A stretch of DNA of 64,000 bases from Atriophallophorus winterbourni (lineage: Eukaryota > Platyhelminthes > Trematoda > Plagiorchiida > Microphallidae): NCBI GenBank assembly GCA_013407085.1, contig JACCGJ010003123.1:83435-147434 (forward strand), given 5' to 3'. Below the pieces are notes generated by a model, which saw only the letters and a list, made by a program, of their open reading frames with translations, was not told where the DNA came from and did no database searches. Both the position numbers and the translations under genes were made by a program. Below, one piece after another: positions 1 to 10,171 of the stretch; position 1 is the first letter of the stretch; each line of letters begins with the position of its first letter.

Positions 1-495
1 GAATTTATTTCAGCATATCATTGAATTTTTAATATTTAAATTCTTTATTATATAGTAATATTCTATTTCTTATGTTGTAATATTGTTTATTTATTTGTTA
101 TTTTTTAGAAATACCAACTTCAATGTTCTATGGACTAAGAAATAAGAACAATGATTTACGATCGGATCAAATTGGGAATGATAGTGACGGATCAGACTCA
201 GAATGTTTATCTGATGTCGAACTTGTCTTGAGTATTGTTATGTTATAATCAGAGGAACTTTTATTGATATTTTTCATTTGTATTACCAGTTTATGTTGAA
301 GACAATATTATGAACTTAATCCTAAGTACTACATGGTGTTCCTGGTGTACCGAATTCGGTACACAAAAATAAAATTGTTATGAAATAATTTTTTTTAATT
401 TTTCTCTTTATAATGGTTTTACATGCATAAAAGAAATAAAATGTATTGTTAAAAAAATTATTCAGTCTAGAAATTAAATTGGGCAGTTAAGGGTT
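1..495 (+). other. AT-rich stretch with a short acidic open frame
   Basis: No gene is recognised here. An open frame runs from about 108 to the stop at 247-249, with an ATG at 123. It follows a pyrimidine-rich stretch ending in TTTTTTAG that could be a splice acceptor. Its peptide is rich in Asp, Ser and Glu (NDSDGSDSECLSDVE). AATAAA-like sequences follow downstream. It could be a last exon or the acidic N-terminus of a transposase remnant, but 42-47 residues are too few to decide. Confidence 0.25.
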
Positions 496-1510
496 AAATA
501 CGCTGACGACGTTGCCATAGCATTGAAACACAATAAACGAATCTACCAACATGCTTTCAAATCGATGATTATAAGCATTGGTCAATGGTCATCCACACAT
601 GGTTTATCTTCTAATCCCCAAAAATGCAACGAAATGGTATTTTCCAACATGGATGGACAACGGTGTTTGGCACTGCATCAAATAATTTATCGTGTTGCAT
701 TTAATGGCTCGATGTTTGAAAGGTGTAGTAGCTTCAAGTACCTTGGCGTTACAATATCCGACATTCTTGGCTGGACCAAGCATGTTACCACACAATTCCT
801 GAAAGTTCGCTGGTTGTCATTCTATGCGCTTCTCCTCCGCTCTCTCTCTCCATCCCACCCAATGTAATTCGACTCTTTGATTTTCTTGTTTTACGCAACC
901 CCCGTAATTTTTCCTGGCCTCCTGGAAAAGTATTTTCTGCTGATCAGAAGAGGCATTAAGGTTATTTCAAAATTGAGCCGTGATTCCGTGGATTTAATTC
1001 GAGGCACTATTGTCGATCGTCACTCTTGTGAATGCAAGAGGTTGATCAAAAACATTTCTTCTGATAGTTCACATCCACTGAACACAAGGGTCTTGTTGCC
1101 AGTAAATATTTTTCCTCCATCCGAAGCCAATATGTTATTCCCTGTTCAAGAACTAATAGATTCAGAAACTCTTTTGTTCCTTACCTGGCACGATACATGA
1201 TTAATCAGTCAATGGCTGTTTCAGAGTTGAAGATGCGCCTGACAATTTGATAACCGATGTTGAGATCTCCACGTCAATTTGCTAACATCATTTTCTAATT
1301 TCATTCGCATGTCAGTCTAGGCCAGGGTAACGTGAACCTTATTTTGTCCCACGTACAGTATTTGTTGTGCGACACTGCAAGTATCAGGCTTGTGTGATTT
1401 TATACATTTCTCTTTTTCTTAGTTTTGTGGAGAAATTAATTTAATTACTGAAAATTCATGTACGCTAATAAAGTCATTTTCTTCTTCATCATCATCACCA
1501 TATTCTTCTT
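496..1510 (+). mobile_element. LINE-E fragment: reverse transcriptase end plus 3' UTR
   Basis: This is the 3' part of a CR1/jockey-like non-LTR retrotransposon, called LINE-E here. The frame opens on the RT catalytic motif KYADDVAI at 496-519. It runs through the typical C-terminal block YLGVTISD near 739-762 to a stop at 865-867. A shifted frame at 877-1200 continues the post-RT region (TSHPL-like motif near 1068). The 3' UTR at 1200-1480 contains the block TCTAGGCCAGGGTAACGTGA and ends in an AATAAAGTCATTTTCTTCTTC tail. The element is 5'-truncated and frameshifted, so it is dead. Related fragments lie at 3139, 7590 (-), 25560, 39190 and 50680. Confidence 0.75.
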
Positions 1511-2900
1511 CTTCTTTAGGAAAGCTCACAATGTCTATTTCCATGATCATGCAACGATTATCAGTGATACACACAGCTTGAACAAAACTGTCAATTTCTC
1601 TTCAAACTGACCGACCGATTGGATTCGATTTTGTATCAAGTGTAGAAATTATATGAATAGATTTTTGCTAACTTATCTTTTCGCTTAGTTATTTTCCGTG
1701 TGATTTAAGTTGAGCCACGTGATCAATGAAACAGTGAACAAAGCGTCAAACACAGGGCTTGTTTTTAGTGAGAAGAACATCTACGAATTCTAGTGTGTGA
1801 TACCCTTTCGAAACTACCTGTTTAGTATTTTTACACATCCTTCGATGAATTAATGTGGGGGGAAGCACCTGTCTCCCCTGGCTAATCTTTCCTCCTGGCG
1901 CCCGGTGATGGAACTTGATTGTGTCACGTGTAGTACCCTTCGAGACTGGGGAAATTGATTAAATGACTTAGTGGGTAATGCACCAGTCTGACTGCAATCC
2001 CGTGAATCTAACCAAACTATCAGTTTTGCTGCAGTGAAATTTGGGTTTCACAGACATTAGGTACGTAGCAGTCTTTTAAATTGTAGTACACGGTAATATC
2101 GTGCAAACAGATTGTTAGGTATCTTTCGAAGAATATTTGGAAGATTCTCTCTGGTACGAAGGATACGTTACGAAGGATAATGAATGTCTACCTTCGCCCT
2201 ACGATGGAGTATGCGGTAGAGGTCTGGGCTCCTTGGCTGCGAAAAGACATTGCTCTCTTCGATAAAATCTATCATAGAGCAACAAAGTTAGTGATGGGTC
2301 TTCGCAATGTGCCGTACACCGAAAGATTGCGACGTCTGGGTCTATACGACTATACCCAAAGGAGGATACGACGCGATATTATTCTGACCTATAGAATTGT
2401 GTCTACCGAAGGACATCCACTAAAACACTTGCTCGATGTGTGTGATGGGAAAATGACACGCGGACATACCTTATCCCTTTACGTTCCAAGTTCCCGTATT
2501 GATTGACGGCGCCATTTTTCGCGGTACGTGCTATATTTCTTTGGAATTCCCTACTCCAACATGTGGTGGACTCTCCTTGCCTGGCAGTGTTTAAAGCGAA
2601 ATTGGACTTACATATGCAAAAGAATAACATTCGTGAGCCTTACATTTGATATTTGATATTGCTTTTATACTATTGTAATTTTCATGCTTTTATTCATATC
2701 GTAATCCTGTGGTGCTGTAAAGTATTAACTTTTTTAACCATAAATCCTTGAATCCTTGAATCCTTGAATAAGTGAAAAATAATTAGACTGGTCAGCCATT
2801 TTGAGCTCATGAACGAAGAACTGTGGGATACTTGGCTGCACAATTGTTTGACATTTTTAATGTGCATGCTAGAAGTCGTACTCACTGAACGGANNNNNNN
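1063..2900 (+). repeat. Left copy of a segmental duplication
   Basis: This stretch, apart from an insertion at 2096-2771, is repeated at 3139-4320. The left part pairs at an offset of 2076 bp (GATAGTTCACATCCACTGAA at 1063 and 3139). The right part pairs at an offset of 1427 bp (GTGAAAAATAATTAGACTGG at 2772 and 4199). The duplicated block starts inside LINE-E and runs on into unique-looking sequence, so it is a genomic duplication and not two separate LINE insertions. Confidence 0.8.
2096..2771 (+). mobile_element. LINE-C insertion, 5'-truncated
   Basis: This is the 3' end of a second non-LTR family, called LINE-C here. The open frame at 2180-2506 encodes the conserved post-RT block (YLRPTMEYAVEVWAPWLRKD, then RRIRRDIILTYRIV). 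The following bases encode the remaining WN-LP-type tail in shifted frames. The element ends in a short tandem array of the heptamer CTTGAAT (about 2746-2769) and not in poly-A, as is usual for CR1-type LINEs. It interrupts the left copy of the segmental duplication and is absent from the right copy, so it inserted after the duplication. Confidence 0.75.
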
Positions 2901-2913
2901 NNNNNNNNNNNNN
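2894..2913. other. Assembly gap (20 N)
   Basis: A run of 20 Ns lies between the left duplication copy and a family-B ribozyme repeat. The real length is unknown, so the junction here cannot be trusted. Confidence 0.99.
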
Positions 2914-3138
2914 GGCTCACTGAACCTGATTTACTGTCTCCACCTGACGATGGCAAACAGCCTGAAACCGGTAGTGGTGTGTAAGGGATGGGGATGTGAG
3001 CAACACATTACTTTGGTCATCCATAAGCGCCTCGAGTGCTTGACCAAGAGTCACTTTGTGATTCCGTGTCTGAACATCGTGGTTCGTTGTACGAACCCTA
3101 TATAACAGTTGGCATACAAGTATAACCTTGTTTCTTTT
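2914..3138 (+). mobile_element. Family-B retrozyme-like repeat unit
   Basis: One unit of a short repeat with a hammerhead core near its left end. It belongs to the family that also lies on the - strand at 53410-53620 and 54074-54430 (shared blocks: CTGAACCTGAT, the ACATCGTGGTTCGTTGTACG region, and CATACAAGTATAACCTTGTTT). It has no coding capacity. It sits between an assembly gap and the right copy of the segmental duplication. Confidence 0.6.
2936..2985 (+). ncRNA. Hammerhead ribozyme, family B
   Basis: The core reads CUGACGA (2944-2950), stem II with GGC/GCC closing an AAACA loop (2952-2962), then GAAA (2964-2967) and CCGGUA, with predicted cleavage after A2973. Stem I pairs CCAC (2940-2943) with GUGG (2974-2977). 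The first stem II pair is a U-U mismatch, which probably weakens the fold. Stem III is only the self-complementary ACCGGU, so a dimer may be needed for strong cleavage. Confidence 0.6.
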
Positions 3139-4320
3139 GATAGTTCACATCCACTGAACACAAGGGTCTTGTTGCCAGTAAATATTTTTCCTCCATCCGA
3201 AGCCAATATGTTATTCCCTGTTCAAGAACTAATAGATTCAGAAACTCTTTTGTTCCTTACCTGGCACGATACATGACTAATCAGTCAATGGCTGTTTCAG
3301 AGTTGAAGATGCGCCTGACAATTTGATAACCGATGTTGAGATCTCGACGTCAATTTGCTAACATCATTTTCTAATTTCATTCGCATGTCAGTCTAGGCCA
3401 GGGTAACGTGACCTTATTTTGTCCCACGTACAGTATTTATTGTGCGACACTGCCTGTATCAGGCTTGTGTGATTTTATACACTTCACTTTTTCTTAGTTA
3501 TGTGGAGAAATTAATTTAATTACTGAAAATTCATGTACGCTAATAAAGTCATTTTCTTCTTCATCATCACCATATTCTTCTTCTTCTTTAGGAAAGCTCA
3601 CAATGTCTATTTCCATGATCATGCAACGATTATCACTGATACACGCAGCTTGAACAAAACTATCAATTTCTCTTCAAACCGACCGACCGACCGATTGGAT
3701 TTGATTTCGTATCAAGTGTAGAAATCATATGAATAGATTTTCGCTAGCCTATCTTTTCACTTAGTTATTTTCCGTGTGATTTAAGTTGAGGCAAGTGATC
3801 AATGAAACGGTAAACAAAGCGTCAAACACAGAGCTTGTTTTCGTCAGAAGAACATCTACGAATTCTAGTGTGTGTTACCCTTTCGAAACTACCTGTTTAG
3901 TGTTTTTACACATCCTACCATGAATTAATGTGGCAAGATTTGGGGAAGTACCTGTCTCCCCTGGCTAATCTTTCCTCTTGGTGCCCGGTGATGGAACTTG
4001 ATTGTGTCATGCGGTCACGTGAAGTACCCTTCGCAACTTGTTCCACGACTGGGGCAATTGGTTAAGTGACTTAGTGGGTAATGCACCAGTCTGACCGCAA
4101 TCCCGTAAATCTAATCAAACTATCCGTTCTTCTGCATTGAAATTGGGGTTTCACTGATATTCGGTCTCTTTAAATTGAAGTACACGGTCATGAAGTCAGT
4201 GAAAAATAATTAGACTGGTCAGCCATTTTGAGCTCATGAACGAAGAACTGTGGGATACTTGGCTGCACAATTGTTTGACATTTTCAATGTGCATGCTAGA
4301 AGTCGTACACACTGCACGGA
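3139..4320 (+). repeat. Right copy of the segmental duplication
   Basis: This matches 1063-2900 without the LINE-C insertion. Its first part is the LINE-E 3' end, including the TCTAGGCCAGGGTAACGTGA block at about 3392. It also carries small internal differences, such as an extra GACC unit near 3680 and an insertion near 3935. No gene is seen in it. Confidence 0.8.
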
Positions 4321-4339
4321 TGATCGTAATAAAAATATC

Positions 4340-4640
4340 AACCGACAAACGGATTACGCAATAAGTCGGCCAACAGACGTTGTTGGCACCTGCACACGAA
4401 AATAAACAATTAGAGGTTTAACACACACATATATATGGGGTAGATCCATTTGCCTTGCTCTCGCCTGTCTACCTTAGATCACTTAGGATTTGACAGGTGA
4501 GTGGCCTGAACCCTGTTCATACTGACACGCTTGGTCTGACGATGTTTCTGTGTCAGAAGCGAAACGTTAACAAAAATCTGCTCTAACCGATTCATCGCAA
4601 ACTTTATTTCCATACTCTTGTCAATAATTGTTCTAGTGTT
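4340..4640 (+). mobile_element. Penelope-type 3' repeat (family C)
   Basis: This short non-coding repeat has relatives at 11790-12000 and 47180-47380. All share a GATCACTTAGGAT-like block (clear in the first two), then the hammerhead-like hairpin with TGTGTCAGAAGC, then CTCTAACCGATT-like sequence. Such repeats with hammerhead-like motifs are known at the ends of Penelope-like elements. No reverse transcriptase or GIY-YIG frame is seen beside it, so it is a fragment. Confidence 0.5.
4530..4575 (+). ncRNA. Penelope-type hammerhead-like motif
   Basis: CUGACGA (4536-4542) is followed by one unpaired U. A seven-pair stem II (GUUUCUG/CAGAAGC, loop UGU, 4544-4560) comes next, then GAAAC and GUU. 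Stem III is reduced to the palindrome ACGU. The extra base before stem II departs from the textbook core, but it recurs in the other family-C copies and in the motif at 8709-8745. Confidence 0.5.
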
Positions 4641-4899
4641 TCATGCAGCAATGTAGAGCGAGAAATTCTGTTGACTATTTATCGACAAGTTTCAAAGTCG
4701 GTGCTTGTCATCCCTCGTTTTTCAAAACATCATGTCTTCATTAAGAACCCATTATTCATATGATCCATCGATGATTGTTTCAGACATTATTTGAAGAAGG
4801 AGAGAATTGTCTTTATTAGTTTTAATGTATTTTAAGTGAAGAAGATTAACTTATCGTTACAAATGTTCACGGACACAAGCAATATGTAAAATATAATCG
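4641..4899. other. No feature seen
   Basis: AT-rich sequence without a supported gene or a repeat that I could match inside the window. Confidence 0.5.
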
Positions 4900-5330
4900 C
4901 TGCACAAAAATTCTCGTTTGCATGCATTTCCATCACACACCCCATGGCCGATTTCGCGCTGTTTACATGTAAAGACGTAAGACCAGGATCCACGTGTGCT
5001 TGAAACAGTGGAAGAATGGTAAACAAGTTGCGCTTGTATGCCACATTTGGGTAAGGTTGGTGCGACCAACCTGTTCAATGTAGACTGGGTTTGAACCCAT
5101 GACCAAGAACAAAAAGCTTATTTGCATGCATTTCCATCACACACACCACGACCGGTTTCATGCCGTTTGCACTCATCAGGTAGGGACAGTAGGATCAGGA
5201 TCTGCATGCGCTTGAAACAGTGGAGGAATGGTAAACAAGTTGCGCTTGTATGCCACCGTTGGACCTGAACAGGTTGACCGTGACAGCCGTATACAACAGT
5301 GGCTTACAAGCGCAGCTTGTTTATAATCGC
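4900..5330 (-). mobile_element. Family-A retrozyme-like tandem dimer, - strand
   Basis: Two head-to-tail units of the family-A repeat lie on the - strand with a period of 212 bp (GTAAACAAGTTGCGCTTGTA at 5019 and 5231). Shared landmarks with the array at 55025 include the GAAACAGTGGA block, TTTGCATGCATTTCC and the TTGGTGCGACCAACCTGTTCA hairpin region. The unit nearer 5150 keeps a hammerhead core. The unit at 4900-5018 has lost it. Confidence 0.65.
5141..5190 (-). ncRNA. Hammerhead ribozyme, family A
   Basis: Read on the - strand: CUGAUGA (5179-5173), stem II GUGC/GCAU closing AAACG (one G-U pair), GAAA (5159-5156), CCGGUC, predicted cleavage between 5150 and 5149. Stem I pairs CCUAC with GUGG-type sequence. 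All invariant core bases are present. Confidence 0.65.
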
Positions 5331-6227
5331 TGTAGTTTTATGGTAAAATTTTAATTGCCAGTCGCAGCTTAAAATCAGAAACTGCTGTGATTACGTCTGC
5401 CAGTGACATCGCGATAGAACCTGCGTTGTGATGATACTAAACGAAAGTTCTGCCTGTAGGATTTCTTATTCAAATCATATTGTTTCAGTGTTTATTCGAA
5501 GTATTTCCGCGGGTGCAGCAGAACCCCTAGTTGAACACTCGTTAGGGGTGTATAATATCATGTTTAAATAGACACATTTTAAAAATAAAAATAATTTATG
5601 GCCAAATATATTTTGTAACATTAATTTAGAGCAGACTGATTCAAAAGCTGCGTAATTCACTCAATCGAATCATATTTTATTGCGTTCCAGAACGTTTCTT
5701 TATACATATACATATTTCTTATTGGTGTCGAGGCATCTTCGTTAAAAGGAGATTATTAGTGAACGATTTAGGTTCAACTCTCGTTATTTTATTTGAAATT
5801 TAATTTTCTTAGTTTTCTATCGAAGTTTTCGAACGTAATGAACATTAGTCAACAACGGGATTTTCTAATCTGTTTGCATAAAATTTTTCATTCATATTCC
5901 TCTAATAATAGTGTAATGATTATGATCATAATTTTCATTATCATTACAATAGTGATAACGTCAATGATAATACTTGGAATAAGATAAAATTAATAAGAAT
6001 AATATTCAGGATATTAATAATGATTATATTAATATTGACAACAATGTGAATATTAATAATGATATCAATAGTTATAATAAATAGTCATGATAAAATCTAT
6101 ATGCATCGGTGCAAAATCGTTAAACTCTTTGGTCTGACTCGGTCACTTGGTGGTCAAAGCTCGTTTCATAAAACATCTTGTGTGAAAACTCTGCACAGTT
6201 CATCAAACTTGTCAATGTACTCACTCA
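5331..6227. other. No gene seen
   Basis: AT-rich sequence with runs of ATT/ATA simple sequence around 5900-6080. The short open frames show no recognisable domain. Confidence 0.5.
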
Positions 6228-6292
6228 CACACAACACACACACACGCACACGCACGCACGCGTGCACAAGCATGCACACGCACACAGCGCAA
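6226..6292. repeat. (CA)n/(CG) microsatellite
   Basis: An imperfect CA dinucleotide array with interspersed CG (CACACACGCACACGCACGC type). Open frames across it encode His-Thr repeats and are artefacts. Confidence 0.9.
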
Positions 6293-7335
6293 TCGTCTTG
6301 AGAAAAATCGATAAATCATTTCAACCGTCGGGTGCACAGCACGTCCCAGTAATAAAGATTAAACTAGTATTTTCGATCGATAACAAGAGATTAAATTCAA
6401 TAAAAATTACTAAGCTTTACGTGGCACCGAAAAAATGATGAATCAAATAGTGGTACGTGTTAATAAGGTTGTTAATTGTTTTAGCTTGTCGTATAAATAA
6501 TTATAATAAATATAATTTTGTATAGGCTCCTTGGATAATGGAAAAATTATTTATGTTGCTTCAAACAGACGTCAAGAAAAATCGCGGCAATTTTAAAAAT
6601 CAAGAAAAACAATTCAATGTAATATTCCCGATATATTAATTCAACAAAATATTTTTCTCTCGTTTTAAATCAAATTTTAAACACTTAAGCAATCAGCATT
6701 TCCGAAGTTTGCAAATACATGATTGCAAAAATGTCGACTGACAGAGACAATATATCCCAGTTGTGTGAGCTAATTTCCATTATATTTAAGCATCCTGATT
6801 GGACGGTTAATCCATTCTGATTAGCATCAGTTTCGGTAATGTTGCGGTTTTCGAGAATGGAAAGCAACAGAAACCGTGAACACGTAACAAAAAACATTAG
6901 GAAAGTGCGATTGGAATAGCAAGAGCAAGTTGCGTTCCCGATTTATTGTGTTATTGACCAATTAAATAATAAATGGAAATGAAAACAGGAAAATCAGGGG
7001 TAAGCCTCAATCGTTCGGCCAGGTTTGAAAACTCAAAGATAAAGTTTAAAGCAATAATTATTATTCTCAGACGCCAAGGTGAAAGCATGAAATGTAAAAT
7101 GCTTCGCTGATTCTAATGACCATTTTATAAGCACCATTAATTCAAGTATCGCACTGTTCGCGTGGCATAAACAAGTAAACAGTTTCACACGATGCTAATT
7201 CGAACGACAAAGAATTTATTCCAATAGATGGGGAGTGTGTTGAGGTGAGCCGTCTCCATGCATTTAAAAAATGATAAATTACAAGCTGGGTACACCTTTA
7301 TAGCAAAGAGATAAAAATCGAATTTACATTGCTGC
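6293..7335. other. No gene seen
   Basis: AT-rich sequence. No open frame has a recognisable domain and no repeat was matched. Confidence 0.5.
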
Positions 7336-7339
7336 ACTG

Positions 7340-7465
7340 CCAGGACCGAGTGGGAATGACGCAGAACGTGGGTTCCCCGAATATCGCCGCCTCGAGGTTT
7401 TAAACTGGATTCTCTCTCGCCTGGAGGGAGTACGTACTATCCGCTAGGCCATCGCAGACCCTTTC
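7340..7465 (-). mobile_element. tRNA-like SINE fragment
   Basis: Read on the - strand it starts GGTCTGCGATGGCCTAGCGG. TGGCCTAGCGG fits an internal Pol III A box. A convincing B box was not found, so this is a SINE-like fragment and not a tRNA gene. Confidence 0.35.
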
Positions 7466-7589
7466 ATAAATGCAGCATAATCAAGCGTCTGAGTTGAAGG
7501 CTAGGCTAGTGGATTGGATTTAGGTGCGACTGTTATGGATGATCAAACCACTAGCAAATAAGAGGTACATCGATAAGCCAGAAACTCCA

Positions 7590-7860
7590 AAAAATAATCG
7601 ATAGCCTAAACAAAAAGATGAAAATTTGCGAAATTTCAGCTAAAAGGAGATCCTCATGCAGTGGGTGAGAATTATCTGTGAGAATAGTAGTAATGAGCCG
7701 ATCGCAAGAGTAAAATTTTGATTCAACGTTTTCTCTCTCAAGAATATCAGCATAAAGAATAGAGCTGTCACGTGAAATGATCCTGATGCAAAGTTTGAGC
7801 AACACAAAGTCCTTCGAAAGAAGTGCGGGGAAAATAGCAGGTAAACCGTACAGAAAATGA
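7590..7860 (-). mobile_element. LINE-E fragment, - strand
   Basis: The - strand frame encodes the LINE-E post-RT block (CDRLITTILTDNSHPLHEDL). The matching block at 26400-26460 on the + strand reads CDQLINIILNDISHPLHEDL. Upstream it also shares the TTTTCCCCGCACTTCTTTC stretch. It is truncated at both ends. Confidence 0.65.
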
Positions 7861-8009
7861 GAGAATATGAAATGAGAAATTAGCTTAAACTCAACGCAGA
7901 TAGCACGAATGCGAAAAGCATAAAAAGAAAGCCTACGAACTTTAGTAAGTAGAGTATTTAAATGATGCTCGTTTGGTTTATGGTGTCTGGCAGAAGAAAT
8001 TAAACTTCA

Positions 8010-8236
8010 TTACACCAAAAAATTCAAGCGGGGTGATTGTTAGCGAAATCGAATGGCTCGGAATCTGTTGCGGTTTTCGCTTTAAAACTGGATGACGAAC
8101 CATGCGGTATGTGACCGTAGGTATTTATTTTTGAGAGATTTTGTAATTTTACTTCATATACCTGTCAACCTATTGTTATTGTTAAGCTTACTGCTTTTTC
8201 TACCATAATAATTTCTGAGTTCTGAGTTCTGAGTAC
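8010..8236 (+). mobile_element. LINE-C 3' end
   Basis: Non-coding 3' terminus of LINE-C. It shares the GATGACGAACCATGCGGTATG, TTGTTAAGCTTACTGCTTTT and TACCATAA blocks with the - strand copies at 10172 and 16015. It ends in the tandem unit TTCTGAG (8215-8236). Confidence 0.65.
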
Positions 8237-8639
8237 GACAAATACTCGCCAGCGGACGTGCGAAATGCCACATTCTCGCCTGAATTCTCATCGAGAGTTA
8301 TATCACCTCATTTCTGTCCAGTTATTTTCAGAACTGATTACGATTCGAACCCATATCATCACTTCATGAACAGAATTTGTTGGTATTCGTGTCGAGTAAT
8401 CCATGTTGTCAATTGTTCGAAATAGCTACTAGTGATTAGTTCAAAAATTCACTTGTACTCACGTTTTCACCAACATTGTCCATCCCGCTTCCTCAACGGA
8501 AACTGCGACACTCCTATAACTTAGTGGAGTTGTATACGTATAACACGTAGTAGTATTATATATTGGATGAAATTATAACACTTGAACACCACCTTTGTGC
8601 TAAGGACCCCGGCGCTAAGTACTTATTTGATTATAGTTT

Positions 8640-8790
8640 TGAAAAGCTGTAGCTCAGGTGCCGGATTGTCGCTCATAGTTGTTCCCCGAGCTGGCATGGT
8701 TGATTGCGGACGTTTCGTCATCAAACTAGATGACATCATCAGCGACACTTCTTTCTGATTTGATCATTCATCGCGGTCTATTTAATTCGA
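8640..8790 (-). mobile_element. Penelope-type repeat with hammerhead-like motif
   Basis: A short non-coding repeat on the - strand. It contains the motif at 8709-8745 followed by an ATGCCAGCTCGGGGAACAAC block. A decayed relative lies at 14030-14110. No element-encoded protein is next to it. Confidence 0.5.
8709..8746 (-). ncRNA. Penelope-type hammerhead-like motif
   Basis: On the - strand: CUGAUGA (8742-8736), one extra U, a perfect six-pair stem II (GUCAUC/GAUGAC) with a six-base loop, then GAAAC and GUC (to 8709). Stem III is the minimal palindrome ACGU. Near stem I only two flanking pairs (GC/CG) are clear. Confidence 0.5.
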
Positions 8791-10160
8791 TTTAAATCAA
8801 AAGCGGAATCCAATTCAGAACAATATTTATTATTTATTTAAATATTTATCAACTCACTAATGTAGGTAGGGTTGGTGCCTCGCTTAAAACTACACAGGAG
8901 ACGTGGTTTCACCAACTAGACGGACTACTACTTTGTTGCAATGATTTTCGCAGCGTTACATGGTACCCATTTTAGTAAGGTAGGAAAACGTGGTTGAAAG
9001 ATTTTTCGAAATAAAAAGCGAACTCTCTGCAGGAGTTGCTCATGTGCCTGTTGATTGTAAGACCCATATTTTAACCGCCTTGTCACCGTGGCATCGAGAG
9101 TATTTATAGATCTGATCTGATGATTGAACAAATTCTTGAAACGTGGAACGCTCGTGTTTATTGCCAAAGTTTCCGAACAAGATTCTTGGTGAACCTTACC
9201 TAAAACGTATATCGGGAACACGAATACAAAAGAAAATAAAGCGGAATATCTACAAGGTTCGAACCGAGAAAAGCTGGCATGCACGAGTGTTTAGTCACAC
9301 GGACACACTGGGAATTTTCAGTTTCAATGTATGACAACGTAATATGCATCCTTTTTCTTCCGGTTGTTCGAGCGATCGCTCAGTTAGAGCTTAAAATAAT
9401 TTGCAGTTCAAGGATCACTTAATGCTCAATTTCATGGAAAAAGTGTATAAAATTTATGAAATCTGTGAAAATGTACGATTTTGTGCGAGAGTGTCAAAGT
9501 GGAACGCTTCCATTCTTGTGGTCACACCTCAGTGCTTTTGGCAAACCTACGTCAAATGGCGCCGGCTCTAGATATGTTCATCATCGCTTATCAAACGGGG
9601 CAGAATGATTGCTTTCAATGAGCGGACTGAAATCATGTGACTATTGATTTATCAGATTGACGAAAACAAGCTGGTCCATCTAGTCAACACGAGGCAACTT
9701 TTGGAACGCTCAACGGACAATGGAAAATTGCGGAAAAAGATTACGGTTGGTTACCAATCCTTTTCAGCCCACTCCACGGAGACCGCTGGGATCATATCGA
9801 GCTCGTTTATTCTGACAATCAGATCGTGGAGCACGAATGTGAACATTGTTGTGGTTAATGAAACGTCTTCGATTGTTCGTTGAACTTTCTTCTTGTTGAT
9901 TATGACTCACCTTCTGACTACTGCAACTTATTCGATTCTTACAAAACGATGGTAGTTTTCCTGTTATACAACAGTGCGTCATTGAACTTACACTTGCAGT
10001 CACACATGTCACTTTTGTACCGAATAAACTATTCACTCAATAGAAAATAAACGGATTGATAATTTTGTGAAAAATTCCATTTTACGCTAAATTTCCATCT
10101 AGTTTCGTCATACATGTTCTCATCAAATATCAACACAGGATTTAAGCATATATCGAAGAA
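8791..10160. other. No gene recognised
   Basis: Open frames of up to 118 codons (8928-9284 on the -, 9644-9883 on the +) overlap each other on opposite strands and show no family signature. It may hold old, unrecognisable repeat material. Confidence 0.4.
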
Positions 10161-10171
10161 AGATAATACAC

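Noticed and set aside
4915..4990. Second hammerhead in the left unit of the - strand family-A dimer
   Set aside because: CUGAUGA is absent and stem II is disrupted; only GCGCGAAATCGG-like debris remains.
6059..6438. Two frames with His/Thr repeats
   Set aside because: Translation of the CA microsatellite.
7340..7465. tRNA gene
   Set aside because: A-box match only; no cloverleaf or B box could be drawn.
8928..9284. 118-codon frame on the - strand, considered as a Penelope or LINE protein
   Set aside because: No RT or GIY-YIG motif could be found in it.
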